DNA from: an uncultured Faecalicatena sp.
Lineage (GTDB): Bacteria; Bacillota; Clostridia; Lachnospirales; Lachnospiraceae
Length of the DNA: 64,000 nt
Assembly (NCBI GenBank): GCA_902489075.1
Contig: CABTYO010000004.1
Coordinates: 62,001-126,000, forward strand
Direction: 5' to 3'
Shown here: piece by piece, positions 53,012 through 62,350 of the stretch
Layout of the letters: every line of letters begins with the position of its first letter
Numbering within the stretch: position 1 is the first letter of the stretch
Position numbers and translations under genes: made by a program
The notes under the pieces: generated by a model
Seen by the model: only the letters and a program-made list of their open reading frames with translations
Told to the model about the DNA's origin: nothing
Databases searched by the model: none

Positions 53012-54357
53012 ATACAATCGATACCCTGATGGTGCTTTTGTTTCCCTTTCTGGATTCCCTGCCTTTTGCCCTGCCCAGGTACTGGCTCTTTAAGGACAGA
53101 CTGCGGATTCCTTTTAAGTATATTGTGGGACTACAGCTCGTCCTTGCGGCAGTCTACAGCGCTGCCTTTTATTATATTAATCTGGGAGGCTATGCGGCAG
53201 CGGCACAGTGGACGACACTCATGCGCTACTGTTTCCTGCTCATCTATCTGGCACTGGCATTTCTGCTGATACGTGACAGTATTCCGAAGCTTCTGTTTAC
53301 CTGGCTTCTCATCCTTGCCTGGCAGTTCTTTGTCCTAGGCAATGCAAATTACATTGAAAGCCGGTTCTTCTGGGATTTTTCGGACCTTCATCCTTATCTG
53401 GTGTACAATATTGCCCGCATTGGAATCTACCTGGTTACCTGCCCGTTTCTGCTCCACTTTTTCTTCCACACAGTAGCGGACGCATTAAAGATCAATGACC
53501 GGGACATCTGGCGGTACTTCTGGGTTATTCCGCTTTTCTCCACCCTGTTCGGCATGCTCTACTGCACCACAGAGGATGTGTATGCCTATGCTTCCTTACA
53601 ATTTCTGGTCTCCCGGTATTTCATGCTTTTCGGCGCCTGCTATGTATCCTATGTGGCACTGAGGGTGCTTCAGACATCCAGCCGGCGGGCACAGCTGGAG
53701 GAGGCGTTAAAGTACGCGGATAAGAATCTTCTTGCACAAAAGAAGCAGTATGACAGCCTTGCCGCCCATATGGACGAGATGAAGAAGGCCCGCCATGACC
53801 TGCGCCAGCACCTCGCAGTCATGCAGTCCTATCTGGACAAAGATGACAAGGCGGGGCTTCGGGAATACATTGATATCTATAAGAATGAACTTCCTCCTGA
53901 TACGCTGGAACTCTACTGCCGCAATGATGTGGTAAATGCCGTCGTCTGCTATTATGCGGCACAGGCCCGGGACCATAAGATCCGGTTCGATGCCAGGGTG
54001 GATTACCCAAAAGACTGTCAAGTATCGGCTACCGATATCACGGTACTGTTGGGAAATCTACTTGAAAACGCACTGGAAGCCTGTATCCGTGAGACCGGGG
54101 AGTTAAAATACATCAAGCTCAGGGTAAAGCAGCGCGGAAGTGCCGCGCTTCTAATTCTGGTGGATAATCCCTGCAGCCATCCTGTCAGGTTCGACGGCCA
54201 GATTCCGCTGTCCTCCAAACGGAAAGGGGCAGGGATCGGGGTTTCCTCCGTTCAGGAAATTGCCGCCAGATATGACGGTGAAACCAGATTTGAACAGCGG
54301 GATAACGTGTTCTGCGCTTCCATATTTTTAAAGCCTAAACCCGGTCCGGAAATTTGA
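53008..54357 (+). CDS. GHKL-domain sensor kinase (AgrC-like)
   Basis: 449 residues. About six N-terminal transmembrane helices (residues 1-215) typical of peptide-sensing AgrC/ComD kinases, a coiled linker (LEEALKYADKNLLAQKKQYD), the phospho-acceptor His in KKARHDLRQHLAV, and a GHKL ATPase with NLLENALEACIRE and GAGIGVSSVQEIA. It is translationally coupled to the LytTR regulator. The inducing peptide is unknown because no precursor/processing pair accompanies it. Confidence 0.9.
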   Translation: MNTIDTLMVLLFPFLDSLPFALPRYWLFKDRLRIPFKYIVGLQLVLAAVYSAAFYYINLGGYAAAAQWTTLMRYCFLLIYLALAFLLIRDSIPKLLFTWLLILAWQFFVLGNANYIESRFFWDFSDLHPYLVYNIARIGIYLVTCPFLLHFFFHTVADALKINDRDIWRYFWVIPLFSTLFGMLYCTTEDVYAYASLQFLVSRYFMLFGACYVSYVALRVLQTSSRRAQLEEALKYADKNLLAQKKQYDSLAAHMDEMKKARHDLRQHLAVMQSYLDKDDKAGLREYIDIYKNELPPDTLELYCRNDVVNAVVCYYAAQARDHKIRFDARVDYPKDCQVSATDITVLLGNLLENALEACIRETGELKYIKLRVKQRGSAALLILVDNPCSHPVRFDGQIPLSSKRKGAGIGVSSVQEIAARYDGETRFEQRDNVFCASIFLKPKPGPEI

Positions 54358-54376
54358 TTTCATACTCATACTCATT

Positions 54377-54431
54377 AAAATGCCCCGTAAACAGGGATAC
54401 CGCATGGTATCTGCTGTTTACGGGACATTTT
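54377..54431. terminator. Bidirectional terminator
   Basis: AAAATGCCCCGTAAACAG (54377-54394) pairs with CTGTTTACGGGACATTTT (54414-54431) with one mismatch. An inner ATACC/GGTAT helix continues the stem. It separates the AgrC-like gene (plus) from the convergent EamA transporter (minus), whose last codons it touches. Confidence 0.88.
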
Positions 54432-54432
54432 G

Positions 54433-55365
54433 TTATGCCGGGGATGGACTTTTTTCCATTTTCCTGTTCTCTGACAAGAACAGCCCTGCCAGTGTCAGCA
54501 CTATTCCCGCAATCATTTTCCACGTCAGCGTCTCATGCAGGATGAGTGCTGAGGTGACCGCAGTGATGACCGGAACCATATAGATATACACGCTTGTCTT
54601 GACAGACCCCAGAACCTTCACCGCAAAGTTCCATGTCACAAAGCAGAGTGCAGATGCGCCGAATCCCAGAAATAAAAGATTCAGGACATTTTTCATTTCG
54701 GCAAACTGGGATATCTCGATATGGAAATCCATCAGCGCCACCACCGGGATCATGAACAGCAGTCCATAGAAAAAGGTACGCCGGGTGGTCTGTATGGTGT
54801 TGTAGCCCAGTCCGCTTATCTTCTTCGTAATCGTAGAATAAGCCGCCCAGATCATTGCCGCCACAACTGCCAGAAGATCTCCTAATGGATTCAGCTGCAG
54901 TGAACTCTCGCTGCCGAAGCTAATCAGGAAGATTCCTATTAAAGCAATGAAAAAGCCAATGAAAAATCTTCCCTCCAGCCGTTCTCCTTTGAGAAACAGA
55001 CAGGAAAATATCACGGTAAAGAAAGGGGCTATTGAGATGATGACTCCTACATTCGATGCCAGTGTATAAGTGAGGGCTATATTTTCGAAGAGGTAATATA
55101 AAGTCACCCCGCACAAACCTGCGGCAATAAAAAGCCACTCCTGCCGCTTCTCTTTCAGTTTAAGCCTGCGCGGGCAGACGCACCAGAGTGCAAGATATCC
55201 GATCATAAAACGGATGAACAGAATCTCGATCGGTGTAAAAGTTTTCAGAAGCACCTTTGTCGATATGAAGGTCGTGCCCCAGATAAGTATCGTAATAAAC
55301 GCGGCAATATGCCCGCTGATTGTTTTATTTTTCATCCCTGTGCCTGTCATTTCCATGCTAGTCAT
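54433..55365 (-). CDS. EamA/DMT family transporter
   Basis: 310 residues, ten transmembrane helices from two EamA repeats (AAFITILIWGTTFISTKVLL; LAVVAAMIWAAYSTITKKIS). The ATG at 55365 overlaps the stop region of the AraC gene. An internal ATG at 55335 (MKNKTISG) has a fair ribosome site and fits the usual family start better. The family exports small metabolites or amino acids. It is coupled to the upstream AraC regulator. Confidence 0.88.
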   Translation of the reverse strand: MTSMEMTGTGMKNKTISGHIAAFITILIWGTTFISTKVLLKTFTPIEILFIRFMIGYLALWCVCPRRLKLKEKRQEWLFIAAGLCGVTLYYLFENIALTYTLASNVGVIISIAPFFTVIFSCLFLKGERLEGRFFIGFFIALIGIFLISFGSESSLQLNPLGDLLAVVAAMIWAAYSTITKKISGLGYNTIQTTRRTFFYGLLFMIPVVALMDFHIEISQFAEMKNVLNLLFLGFGASALCFVTWNFAVKVLGSVKTSVYIYMVPVITAVTSALILHETLTWKMIAGIVLTLAGLFLSENRKMEKSPSPA

Positions 55366-56194
55366 TTTCCTGCCCCTTCGTAAAGATTTTCTGATACTGC
55401 TTCGGTGTCAGCCCAATAAACTCCTTGAAGAAGTTGGTAAAATGACTCTGATCTGAAAATCCTGCCATGCTTGCAGCCTCAATCGGTGCGATGCCCTCCT
55501 CCAGAAACTTCTTCGCCTTCCTGAGCCGCACATTCTGGAGATACCGGTACGGTGATACCCCGACCTGCTTCGTGAACGAACGCAGCAGGTACGATTTCCC
55601 ATAGCTTGTCATGGAAAGCAGCTCATCTAAAGTAATATTCTCCGAAAAATGTTCCTCCATATAATCACAGAGTGTCTTGATCTGATGGTTCGGCTCTGAT
55701 ACATCCGCCTCCTCAAAAGGCTCTGCGTATTCCTGCAGTACCTGTTCCAGCAAAAAGAAAAACGCCTCCTCCTTTTTCAGCTTCGGTGCCTGTGACAGGA
55801 TGGCCCCGTACAGCTCATCGATAGACTGGGTGATATCGCTTTGGTATACCACATTCTGGGTAAAATAAGGCACAAATTCCCTGCCCGTGATTTCCTTCAC
55901 CGCCTTTGACATCACATCCATCTCAATATTAACGGCACGGTAATCTAAAAGCTCCCCATTAATGGGAGCACAGTAGTGATTGTCCAGAGGGTTAAATAAA
56001 ATCAAGTCCCCTGCTGTCAGATCGTACTCCTTTCCACGGCACCAGAGATGGCGCTTTCCCCCTTCTATAAAACCGATGACATAATAATCATGGAAATGGT
56101 TCGGGAACTTCTGGACGATTCCGCCTAAATTGTATGCTTCTATTTTCAGATCACGGTCATAATACACATGGCGCTGCTCCTGTATGCCCTGCAT
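55358..56194 (-). CDS. AraC family transcriptional regulator
   Basis: 278 residues. N-terminal cupin (HFHDYYVIGFIEGGKRHLWCRG; ILFNPLDNHYC) and C-terminal AraC HTH pair (ITLDELLSMTSYGKSYLLRSFTKQ; AASMAGFSDQSHFTNFFKEF). ATG at 56194 follows AAAGGAGGAGACATCAA. It overlaps the EamA gene, so the two are one regulator-effector unit controlling the exporter. Confidence 0.9.
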   Translation of the reverse strand: MQGIQEQRHVYYDRDLKIEAYNLGGIVQKFPNHFHDYYVIGFIEGGKRHLWCRGKEYDLTAGDLILFNPLDNHYCAPINGELLDYRAVNIEMDVMSKAVKEITGREFVPYFTQNVVYQSDITQSIDELYGAILSQAPKLKKEEAFFFLLEQVLQEYAEPFEEADVSEPNHQIKTLCDYMEEHFSENITLDELLSMTSYGKSYLLRSFTKQVGVSPYRYLQNVRLRKAKKFLEEGIAPIEAASMAGFSDQSHFTNFFKEFIGLTPKQYQKIFTKGQEND

Positions 56195-56338
56195 TTGATG
56201 TCTCCTCCTTTGGGTTGATAAGAGGTATTTTACCATGTTATTAGTAAAAAATCTTGGAAGATATTACACTATGATTAAAATGTTGCTGCATGAGAGCGCA
56301 TCACACATCGGTTCTTCAACAAATCAGGAGGGTACGTC

Positions 56339-57045
56339 ATGATTAACTCAAAAAATATTTCTTTTTGCTTTCAAGTATTTTGTCTGTCTGTATATTGACA
56401 TCTGTTTTGATCGGATGTGCCAGCCTGAAAGGGAGAATCACTGGTTCAGACCAGGCAGATGGAGGTGGCAAGCCGGCAGGTACTGTAAATGTAGCAGATA
56501 ATTCTATCACTAAGGAACGAACAAAGCAAATTGGGGAGACCTTTGATGCCATGGGGCTCAAGAATGAAAACGATACCTTTGTGCGATTGGAGTGTACTGT
56601 CAAAAAAGCAAAATTGTATAATAAACCTTCCGAGGCAGGGATTGACACGGATAAATTAATACAATGCGACTACTATAAAAAAGCAGATGAACCTGAACTG
56701 ATTCCTGCAAGTATAAGCGCTGACAGCACGATGCTGTTATGTGACATTGAAATAAAAAATATAGCGGATGATGAACCTGATGCCACAGAATTCACTCTCG
56801 TCTCTAAGAATTCAAAAGGTGATGCAGAGATAGTCGCTTACCCCAATTACTTTTCTCAACCAGAAAATGCCGACACCCAATATTATCACTTTCATTTAGC
56901 GAAAGGAAGCACACAGACAGTTCAGGTAGGGTGGTACCTTAATCTGAATGATTTTAAGAAAGAGAATCTATACCTGGCTACGGGGTTTGACAGTTCCTCA
57001 GAGAATGGGAGCTCTGTAGCCACCTATGTAAAGCTGGACTTATAA
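56339..57045 (+). pseudogene. DUF5027-like lipoprotein gene with a frameshift in the signal peptide
   Basis: The proper start appears to be ATG at 56339 (site GGAGGGTACGTC), but its frame stops after 19 codons. The main frame opens at TTG 56365 and encodes a lipobox (SVLIGC) and about 200 residues of extracytoplasmic protein. Adding one base to the six-A run at about 56350-56355 would join the two frames into a normal signal peptide (MINSKKYFFLLSS...). A sequencing slip, a phase-variable tract or a mutation are all possible. It is first of a lipoprotein/ABC operon. Family assignment to DUF5027 is from general resemblance. Confidence 0.65.
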
Positions 57046-57074
57046 AAAAATGATAAAGCGCGGAGGGTTGGGAT

Positions 57075-57950
57075 ATGAAGAATATAATGAGATTGGAAAT
57101 CCACAAGGCATTAAAAAATAAATTATTTGTCATTCCGGTCCTTTTGGGATGTGCTCTCACAGTTTTAAGTCTGGTTTACTGTGTGAATGTATATCACCAT
57201 GATATTGTTTCATCTGGAATTGCCCACATGTCCACACAGAATGGGTTTAATCCGAATATTCCTGCATATACGCTTTTTAATGATTGGGCCGGAGGTGAGG
57301 GTTTTTCTCTCGGGACTTCTGTTTATTTTTTCATATTCCCTCTGCTGATATCTATTCCATACGGGTGGTCATACTCAGAGGAAAAGAAGAAAGGCTATGT
57401 CGGGAGTGTTGCAGCAAGGTCCGGAAAACTGCCTTACTTCCTGTCAAAATACGCTGCTGTGTTCATTTCGGGCGGACTGGCTATGATTCTGCCTCTTGTT
57501 TTTAACTTTTTTCTATCCATGCTGTTCTTTCCTGCAATTGTCCCGGAAGTTACATACTGCACAGTCTATGGGATATTTGCCAGTTCCCTGATGTCCGGGC
57601 TGTTTTACACGCATCCATTCCTGTATGTGTTTTTCTATCTCTGTCTTGATTTTGTATACTGCGGTCTTCTTGCCTGCATAAGCCTGGCTGCCTCCGCATG
57701 GGTCAGGCAGAAATGGGTGGTCGTTATACTGCCCCTGTTCTTCTGCCTTGCCATAACCTACGGGCAGCGTTTTATTTACACTTCCCCGACGACAGTCCAG
57801 TATAAGCAGATTTCTCCCTTATACTTTCTTCATCCGATAGAGCTGCAGCATCCTGCTTCATGGTCTGTCATCCTGATTTCAGCCGCGGTCATTTTTATAG
57901 TCACTTTATCGATTCACCTCTTATGGGAGGGCAGGCATGAAATATATTAA
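57075..57950 (+). CDS. ABC transporter permease subunit (first)
   Basis: 291 residues with six or more hydrophobic segments, ABC-2 type. An N-terminal amphipathic start (MRLEIHKALKNKLFVIPVLLG) is followed by a large external loop and the characteristic SYSEEKKKGYVGSVAARSGKLPYFLSK elbow helix. The start follows GGAGGGTTGGGAT. It overlaps the next permease gene by 14 bp. With that gene and the ATPase it forms a peptide-export or immunity-type ABC complex. Confidence 0.85.
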   Translation: MKNIMRLEIHKALKNKLFVIPVLLGCALTVLSLVYCVNVYHHDIVSSGIAHMSTQNGFNPNIPAYTLFNDWAGGEGFSLGTSVYFFIFPLLISIPYGWSYSEEKKKGYVGSVAARSGKLPYFLSKYAAVFISGGLAMILPLVFNFFLSMLFFPAIVPEVTYCTVYGIFASSLMSGLFYTHPFLYVFFYLCLDFVYCGLLACISLAASAWVRQKWVVVILPLFFCLAITYGQRFIYTSPTTVQYKQISPLYFLHPIELQHPASWSVILISAAVIFIVTLSIHLLWEGRHEIY

Positions 57951-58776
57951 AATCTTCTGGTTTGATCTCAAAAACGGAATTTTAAAGAATATCCTTTTGT
58001 TCCTGTGCCCCATTTTTCTTTCGGCACTTACGTTTGCGAATGTATGGATCCGCATACAAGGGCTTCGCAAAATTCATCTGTCTGCTGCTGATTATGGAGA
58101 CTTCTGGTTTTATGTGTACGGGGGAATGCAGAAATATATTCCGGCGCCTGGCAACATCTTTCAGATTCCGATCGTCTGGATTCTTGTTTTCTTACTGCCT
58201 GCTTTCCTTCTATTGAATTATCCATTGAAGGATATGCAGCATATGGGAACACAGATTATGGTACGTTCAGGAGGAAGGACCCGCTGGTGGCTGTCCAAAT
58301 GTCTATGGATGATTCTGGCGACGATACTATACCATGTACTTTTGGCCGGAGTCTTATTGGGTCTGTGTGCTTTCTCTGGTATACCGCTCGACAGGCATAT
58401 CCACGTGGATCTGCTGGGACTGCTCTTTGATCTGTTCGGGGGAAATACTTTGATCCCACGGACAGAGATACCCGTAGCGGTCTTTCTCCTGCCCGTTTTA
58501 TGCTCCATGGCATTTAACCTGCTGCAGATGACACTGTGTCTGTTTATAAAACCAGTGTTCAGCTTTTTTACAATCGCCGTCCTTCTGGTGTCCTCAGCAT
58601 ACCTGCTCTCACCGTATGTTCCCGGCAACTATGCCATGCCGCTCCGTTACAGCTGGATTTTTAAAGGAGGGGTTTCCTTCCAGACCGGCATCATTATGTC
58701 TGTAATTTTAATGATTATTTTAGTGGCGGCCGGGGTAATCCGTTTCCGCAGATATGAAATATTAAACAGGGATTAA
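57937..58776 (+). CDS. ABC transporter permease subunit (second)
   Basis: 279 residues, six hydrophobic segments. It shares the first subunit's plan: an N-terminal cytoplasmic start (IKIFWFDLKNGILKNILLF), an outside loop, then an elbow (QIMVRSGGRTRWWLSKCLW) comparable to the SGKLPYFLSK elbow. The two are therefore diverged paralogues acting as a heterodimer. The start follows GGAGGGCAGGC. It lies 11 bp before the ATPase gene. Confidence 0.85.
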   Translation: MKYIKIFWFDLKNGILKNILLFLCPIFLSALTFANVWIRIQGLRKIHLSAADYGDFWFYVYGGMQKYIPAPGNIFQIPIVWILVFLLPAFLLLNYPLKDMQHMGTQIMVRSGGRTRWWLSKCLWMILATILYHVLLAGVLLGLCAFSGIPLDRHIHVDLLGLLFDLFGGNTLIPRTEIPVAVFLLPVLCSMAFNLLQMTLCLFIKPVFSFFTIAVLLVSSAYLLSPYVPGNYAMPLRYSWIFKGGVSFQTGIIMSVILMIILVAAGVIRFRRYEILNRD

Positions 58777-58787
58777 GGAGAGAAAAC

Positions 58788-59462
58788 ATGACGAAAATTG
58801 AAATCGAAAATGTATCTAAAACCATACATAAAAATGAGGTGCTCCATGACATTTCCTTTACGATGCAGTCAGGAAAAATCTATGGTCTCCAGGGAATTAA
58901 CGGTTCCGGAAAGACGATGCTGATGCGTACCATTATAGGGTTAATCCACCCGACAGAAGGGAGTGTGAAAATAAATGGCAGAACACTGGGAACGGAGCTT
59001 GAGTTCCCTGAAAGTATCGGTTTCCTTCTGGAGAACCCGGCTTTCTTAGACCGCTATTCAGGATATTCTAATTTAAAACTGCTGGCTGGAATACAAAACC
59101 ACATCTCTGACGCTGACATCTGGGAGACTCTTCGTCTTGTCGGTCTGGGGGAAGAAGCAAGTAAAAAGAAGTACCGGAAGTATTCCCTTGGTATGAAACA
59201 GAGGCTTGGAATTGCAGCAGCTGTCATGGAAAGACCGGATATTGTCATCCTGGATGAACCGACAAATTCATTGGATGCTGCGGGCGTGGAGCTTGTGAAA
59301 GGAATCCTGCAAAAGCAGAAGGAGCGGGGGGCTTTATGTATCATCTCCTGCCATGACCTTTCGATTTTGGAGGGGCTGTCGGATGAAATCGTAAAGCTTG
59401 AGGAAGGAAAACTAACAGAACATATCAATCTGCACAAAGGTGGAGGGAGGAACGTGTCATGA
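58788..59462 (+). CDS. ABC transporter ATP-binding protein
   Basis: 224 residues. Walker A GINGSGKTM (about residue 37), signature YSLGMKQR (the LSGGQ position reads SLGMK, as in bacitracin/lantibiotic-immunity ATPases), Walker B IVILDEPTNSLD and H-loop SCHD. The start follows TAAGGAGAGAAAAC. Its stop overlaps the start of the last gene. It powers the two-permease complex; export or removal of a membrane-active peptide is inferred from the family. Confidence 0.92.
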   Translation: MTKIEIENVSKTIHKNEVLHDISFTMQSGKIYGLQGINGSGKTMLMRTIIGLIHPTEGSVKINGRTLGTELEFPESIGFLLENPAFLDRYSGYSNLKLLAGIQNHISDADIWETLRLVGLGEEASKKKYRKYSLGMKQRLGIAAAVMERPDIVILDEPTNSLDAAGVELVKGILQKQKERGALCIISCHDLSILEGLSDEIVKLEEGKLTEHINLHKGGGRNVS

Positions 59463-60058
59463 AGAAAAGACGAATCATCTTCCTGCTTATCGGTGTGTGC
59501 CTTATTTGTCTGTTTGCCATTAGGGTATACTTTGTAAACAGGGATGTGCCCTCCCAGGTAGTAAAAGAATATGCGAAAGGGGAAACGGTTCCTTTCGGGA
59601 ATGATTATACAACGAGCAGTGAGCAGATTATTGACGGCTACACCATCAAGATTCTGGATTCCGAGATATTGTCTGTCAGCAATTTCCGCAAAAAGTATCA
59701 CCTGACAGAGGAGGATTTGAACGGACAGTACGCTTTCACAGAAGCTTATTATGTCGTAAAGACCCAGTTTGCAAATGTGGATAACCAAGCGGGGGAAAAG
59801 ATGGGGATCTCACTTCTCAATCTTATGCTGGTCGGGAAAAACTATATGGTTATGTTTAGTGCTCCCCCTTATCAAAAGCTGAACCCGAATATGCCCATCG
59901 GCGGCGGGTTTTCTCTTCGTCCCGGTACAGATATGACCGTGTACATTACATATCCGATCATATCCGGGAATACACCGGATATATCGGAGCTGCGTAAACA
60001 TCCGCCTAAGCTCCAGATTACGGCTTATCCTACCCGTAAGCTGCTTGACATCGAGTAG
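59459..60058 (+). CDS. DUF5028-like membrane-anchored protein
   Basis: 199 residues. A single N-terminal transmembrane anchor (RIIFLLIGVCLICLFAIRVYFV) is followed by a beta-rich extracytoplasmic domain with no catalytic motif (FTEAYYVVKTQFANVD, PGTDMTVYITYPI). It resembles the DUF5028 proteins that close lipoprotein/ABC operons. The ATG overlaps the ATPase stop. It may be a substrate-binding or immunity component together with the lipoprotein at the operon start. Confidence 0.78.
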   Translation: MKKRRIIFLLIGVCLICLFAIRVYFVNRDVPSQVVKEYAKGETVPFGNDYTTSSEQIIDGYTIKILDSEILSVSNFRKKYHLTEEDLNGQYAFTEAYYVVKTQFANVDNQAGEKMGISLLNLMLVGKNYMVMFSAPPYQKLNPNMPIGGGFSLRPGTDMTVYITYPIISGNTPDISELRKHPPKLQITAYPTRKLLDIE

Positions 60059-60090
60059 AGGTGCCATGAATTTTCCAGCTCAGTTCCTTA

Positions 60091-60306
60091 TCACAGAAGG
60101 TCCAAAGTCTTCTCGTCTTTCTCTCCATGGAAGAACTTATCCAGGGCCTTCTGAAACACATCGCAGCCCGGAGCTGCCAATACAAATAAAGTCATCGAGG
60201 ATTTAGGCTTTAAATCATCCCTCTTTAATCGCCTGTCTGTTTTCTCCAAATTTTCCTTCTTTGATTGCAATCTCAATTTTTGTACATTTTTCACCATCGA
60301 GGTCAT
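60091..60306 (-). pseudogene. C-terminal remnant of a DUF1810 family gene
   Basis: The frame encodes 71 residues. The last ~40 (DDLKPKSSMTLF..., FQKALDKFFHGEKDEKTLDLL) match the end of DUF1810 proteins, which are normally about 140-150 residues. The first ~30 residues are low-complexity and look like an unrelated sequence joined to it. The core of the family, including its HWMWFIFPQ-type segment, is missing, so this is read as a deletion remnant. Confidence 0.5.
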
Positions 60307-60607
60307 AAATAATGGCCAATATTATCTAAATCACAGTTGAGTTCAGAACACTTCCACACGGAACGTTCTTTTCCCCGGAATGATACCATTTCTGGCAATG
60401 ATGATCTGCCTCATTTTCTCTTTGTTTCTGCATTTGTATCCAGATACCCGTTTACTGATACCTTGTCATTTTAGTATGCTTATGGTAAGATGAAACCACG
60501 TGAAATGCAGCAGAATCTATCTGAAATACGGTGCGGAACCTGACTGGATTGTTTCGATTACAACGAGTCAGATCAAAACAGCTACGTTAGAAAGGAGTGT
60601 ATAAGAT
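60307..60607. other. Intergenic region before the second AAA/PD-(D/E)XK gene
   Basis: No gene recognised. It contains a likely plus-strand promoter, TTGTCA (60463-60468), 17-bp spacer and TAAGAT (60486-60491), about 115 bp before the start codon. The rest may be decayed coding sequence joined to the DUF1810 remnant, but no family can be assigned. Confidence 0.4.
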
Positions 60608-62290
60608 ATGAGGATTTTCCCACCACTTGGTATTGAGAACTTTATGGAACTGAGAACTGGCAATTATTATTATGTCGATAAAACTGAACTTATCGAATCT
60701 CTTTTAACGAATGTTTGTAAAGTTACTCTCATCACTCGTCCACGCCGTTTCGGAAAAACATTAAGTATGAGTATGCTGGAAGATTTTTTTGATATCAGCA
60801 AAGACAGCAGGACTCATTTTGATGGATTAAAAATATCTGAGAATATAGAACTCTGCGCCAACTGGATGAATCAGTGGCCGACAATTTTCCTGACCCTCAA
60901 AGAAGTAGACGGCGAAACTTTTGAGGATGCTTATGGGATGCTGAAAGTTGTAATTGCTGAATTGTGCAAGAAGTATTCTTTCTTAGCCGAAAGCACTTTC
61001 GTGGACTCCGATGACAGAGAGTTATTTAAAGAGTTAAAGGCTCAAAAGGCAGCTCCTGAAAATGTTAAGAATGCGCTGAAGCTCATTACCCGTATGATGC
61101 AGGCACACTATGGAAAACAGGTGATTGTACTTATTGACGAGTATGATGTTCCTCTGGCAAAAGCAAATGAAAATGGCTACTACAGACAGATGCTGGATGT
61201 GATTCGTGCTTTGACAGGTAATTCCTTAAAAACCAATATATCCTTAAAATTTGCTGTGGTCACAGGCTGCTTACGTATCTCGAAGGAGAGCATTTTCACT
61301 GGTGCAAATAATTTTGTAACGGATAGCATTACTGGTGACCGTTTTAATGAGTATATCGGATTTACACAGGATGATGTCGAACAGCTCCTTAATACAGCCG
61401 GGCTTGAAGAACATGCAGAAGAGATGAAAGAGTGGTATGATGGCTATCGGTTTGGTGCTATTGATGTATATTGTCCCTGGGATGTTTTGAACCATGTTGA
61501 GAACCTGCAGAGAAATCCAAAACACAAGCCTCTTAACTATTGGGAAAATACCAGCCATAACATGATTATCCGCCAGTTCATAGATCGGGAAGACTTGTGG
61601 AAAGAGAGTCAAATCAACAAAGATCTGGAGACTTTACTTGCGGGTGGAACGATCCGGAAAACCATTGTAGAAAATCTGACTTATGATATGATTCATTCAT
61701 CAGCAGATAATATCTGGAGTCTTTTGTTGCTTACAGGTTATTTGACAATCGTTCCGAACGAGCAGCCTAACACACCATTAGAAGGAGCACCACTGCGTAT
61801 TCCCAATAGGGAAGTAAAAGAAATCTTCAAGGCCAGCATCAAAGAGTGGTTCGAGGATAAGGTCAAGAGCAGAGAACGAAGTGAATTGTTCTCTTCCCTT
61901 TGGACAATGGATGATGTAAAATGTTCAGAACAATTGTCTCAAATGGTATTTGATACCATCAGCTATTTTGATTATAAGGAAGATTTCTATCATGCCTATG
62001 TAACAGGAATTTTATCTTTTGCCGGTTATACCGTAAAGACAAATGATGAACAGGGGGAAGGCAGACCTGATATTATACTGCTTGATGAACGCAATGCCAG
62101 GGCTATTGTTATTGAAGTAAAAGTAGCAGATGAACCTGCATCAATGGACGCAAAATGCGATGAAGCACTCAGTCAAATTCGCAGAAAAAGATATGCGGAG
62201 CCTCTGGCGAAAGAGTATCTTGATATTTTTTGTTATGGGATTTGTTTCTACAAAAAGAGATGCGCTGTCAAATCCGAAAAGTTTAAATAA
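60608..62290 (+). CDS. AAA-ATPase-like/PD-(D/E)XK nuclease family protein (second copy)
   Basis: 560 residues, paralogous to the protein at 13425-15119. Opening IENFMELRTGNYYYVDKTEL, Walker A-like TRPRRFGKTLSMSML, Walker B VIVLIDEYDVPLAKA, TGCLRISKESIFTGANN, and nuclease-like core GRPDIILLDERNARAIVIEVKVA. ATG at 60608 follows GAAAGGAGTG. The copies differ through most of the middle, so this is an old duplication or independent acquisition. Function unknown. It sits next to a broken gene, which hints at a plastic locus. Confidence 0.87.
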   Translation: MRIFPPLGIENFMELRTGNYYYVDKTELIESLLTNVCKVTLITRPRRFGKTLSMSMLEDFFDISKDSRTHFDGLKISENIELCANWMNQWPTIFLTLKEVDGETFEDAYGMLKVVIAELCKKYSFLAESTFVDSDDRELFKELKAQKAAPENVKNALKLITRMMQAHYGKQVIVLIDEYDVPLAKANENGYYRQMLDVIRALTGNSLKTNISLKFAVVTGCLRISKESIFTGANNFVTDSITGDRFNEYIGFTQDDVEQLLNTAGLEEHAEEMKEWYDGYRFGAIDVYCPWDVLNHVENLQRNPKHKPLNYWENTSHNMIIRQFIDREDLWKESQINKDLETLLAGGTIRKTIVENLTYDMIHSSADNIWSLLLLTGYLTIVPNEQPNTPLEGAPLRIPNREVKEIFKASIKEWFEDKVKSRERSELFSSLWTMDDVKCSEQLSQMVFDTISYFDYKEDFYHAYVTGILSFAGYTVKTNDEQGEGRPDIILLDERNARAIVIEVKVADEPASMDAKCDEALSQIRRKRYAEPLAKEYLDIFCYGICFYKKRCAVKSEKFK

Positions 62291-62350
62291 GGCGATCATG
62301 TATCGCATCATACTTCTGCTAATAATTGTCATCCCCATAAAACCTTCTCT

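Noticed and set aside
59054..59788. 244-codon minus-strand open frame opposite the ABC ATPase and DUF5028-like genes
   Set aside because: It spans two overlapping plus-strand genes with clear motifs and good ribosome sites.
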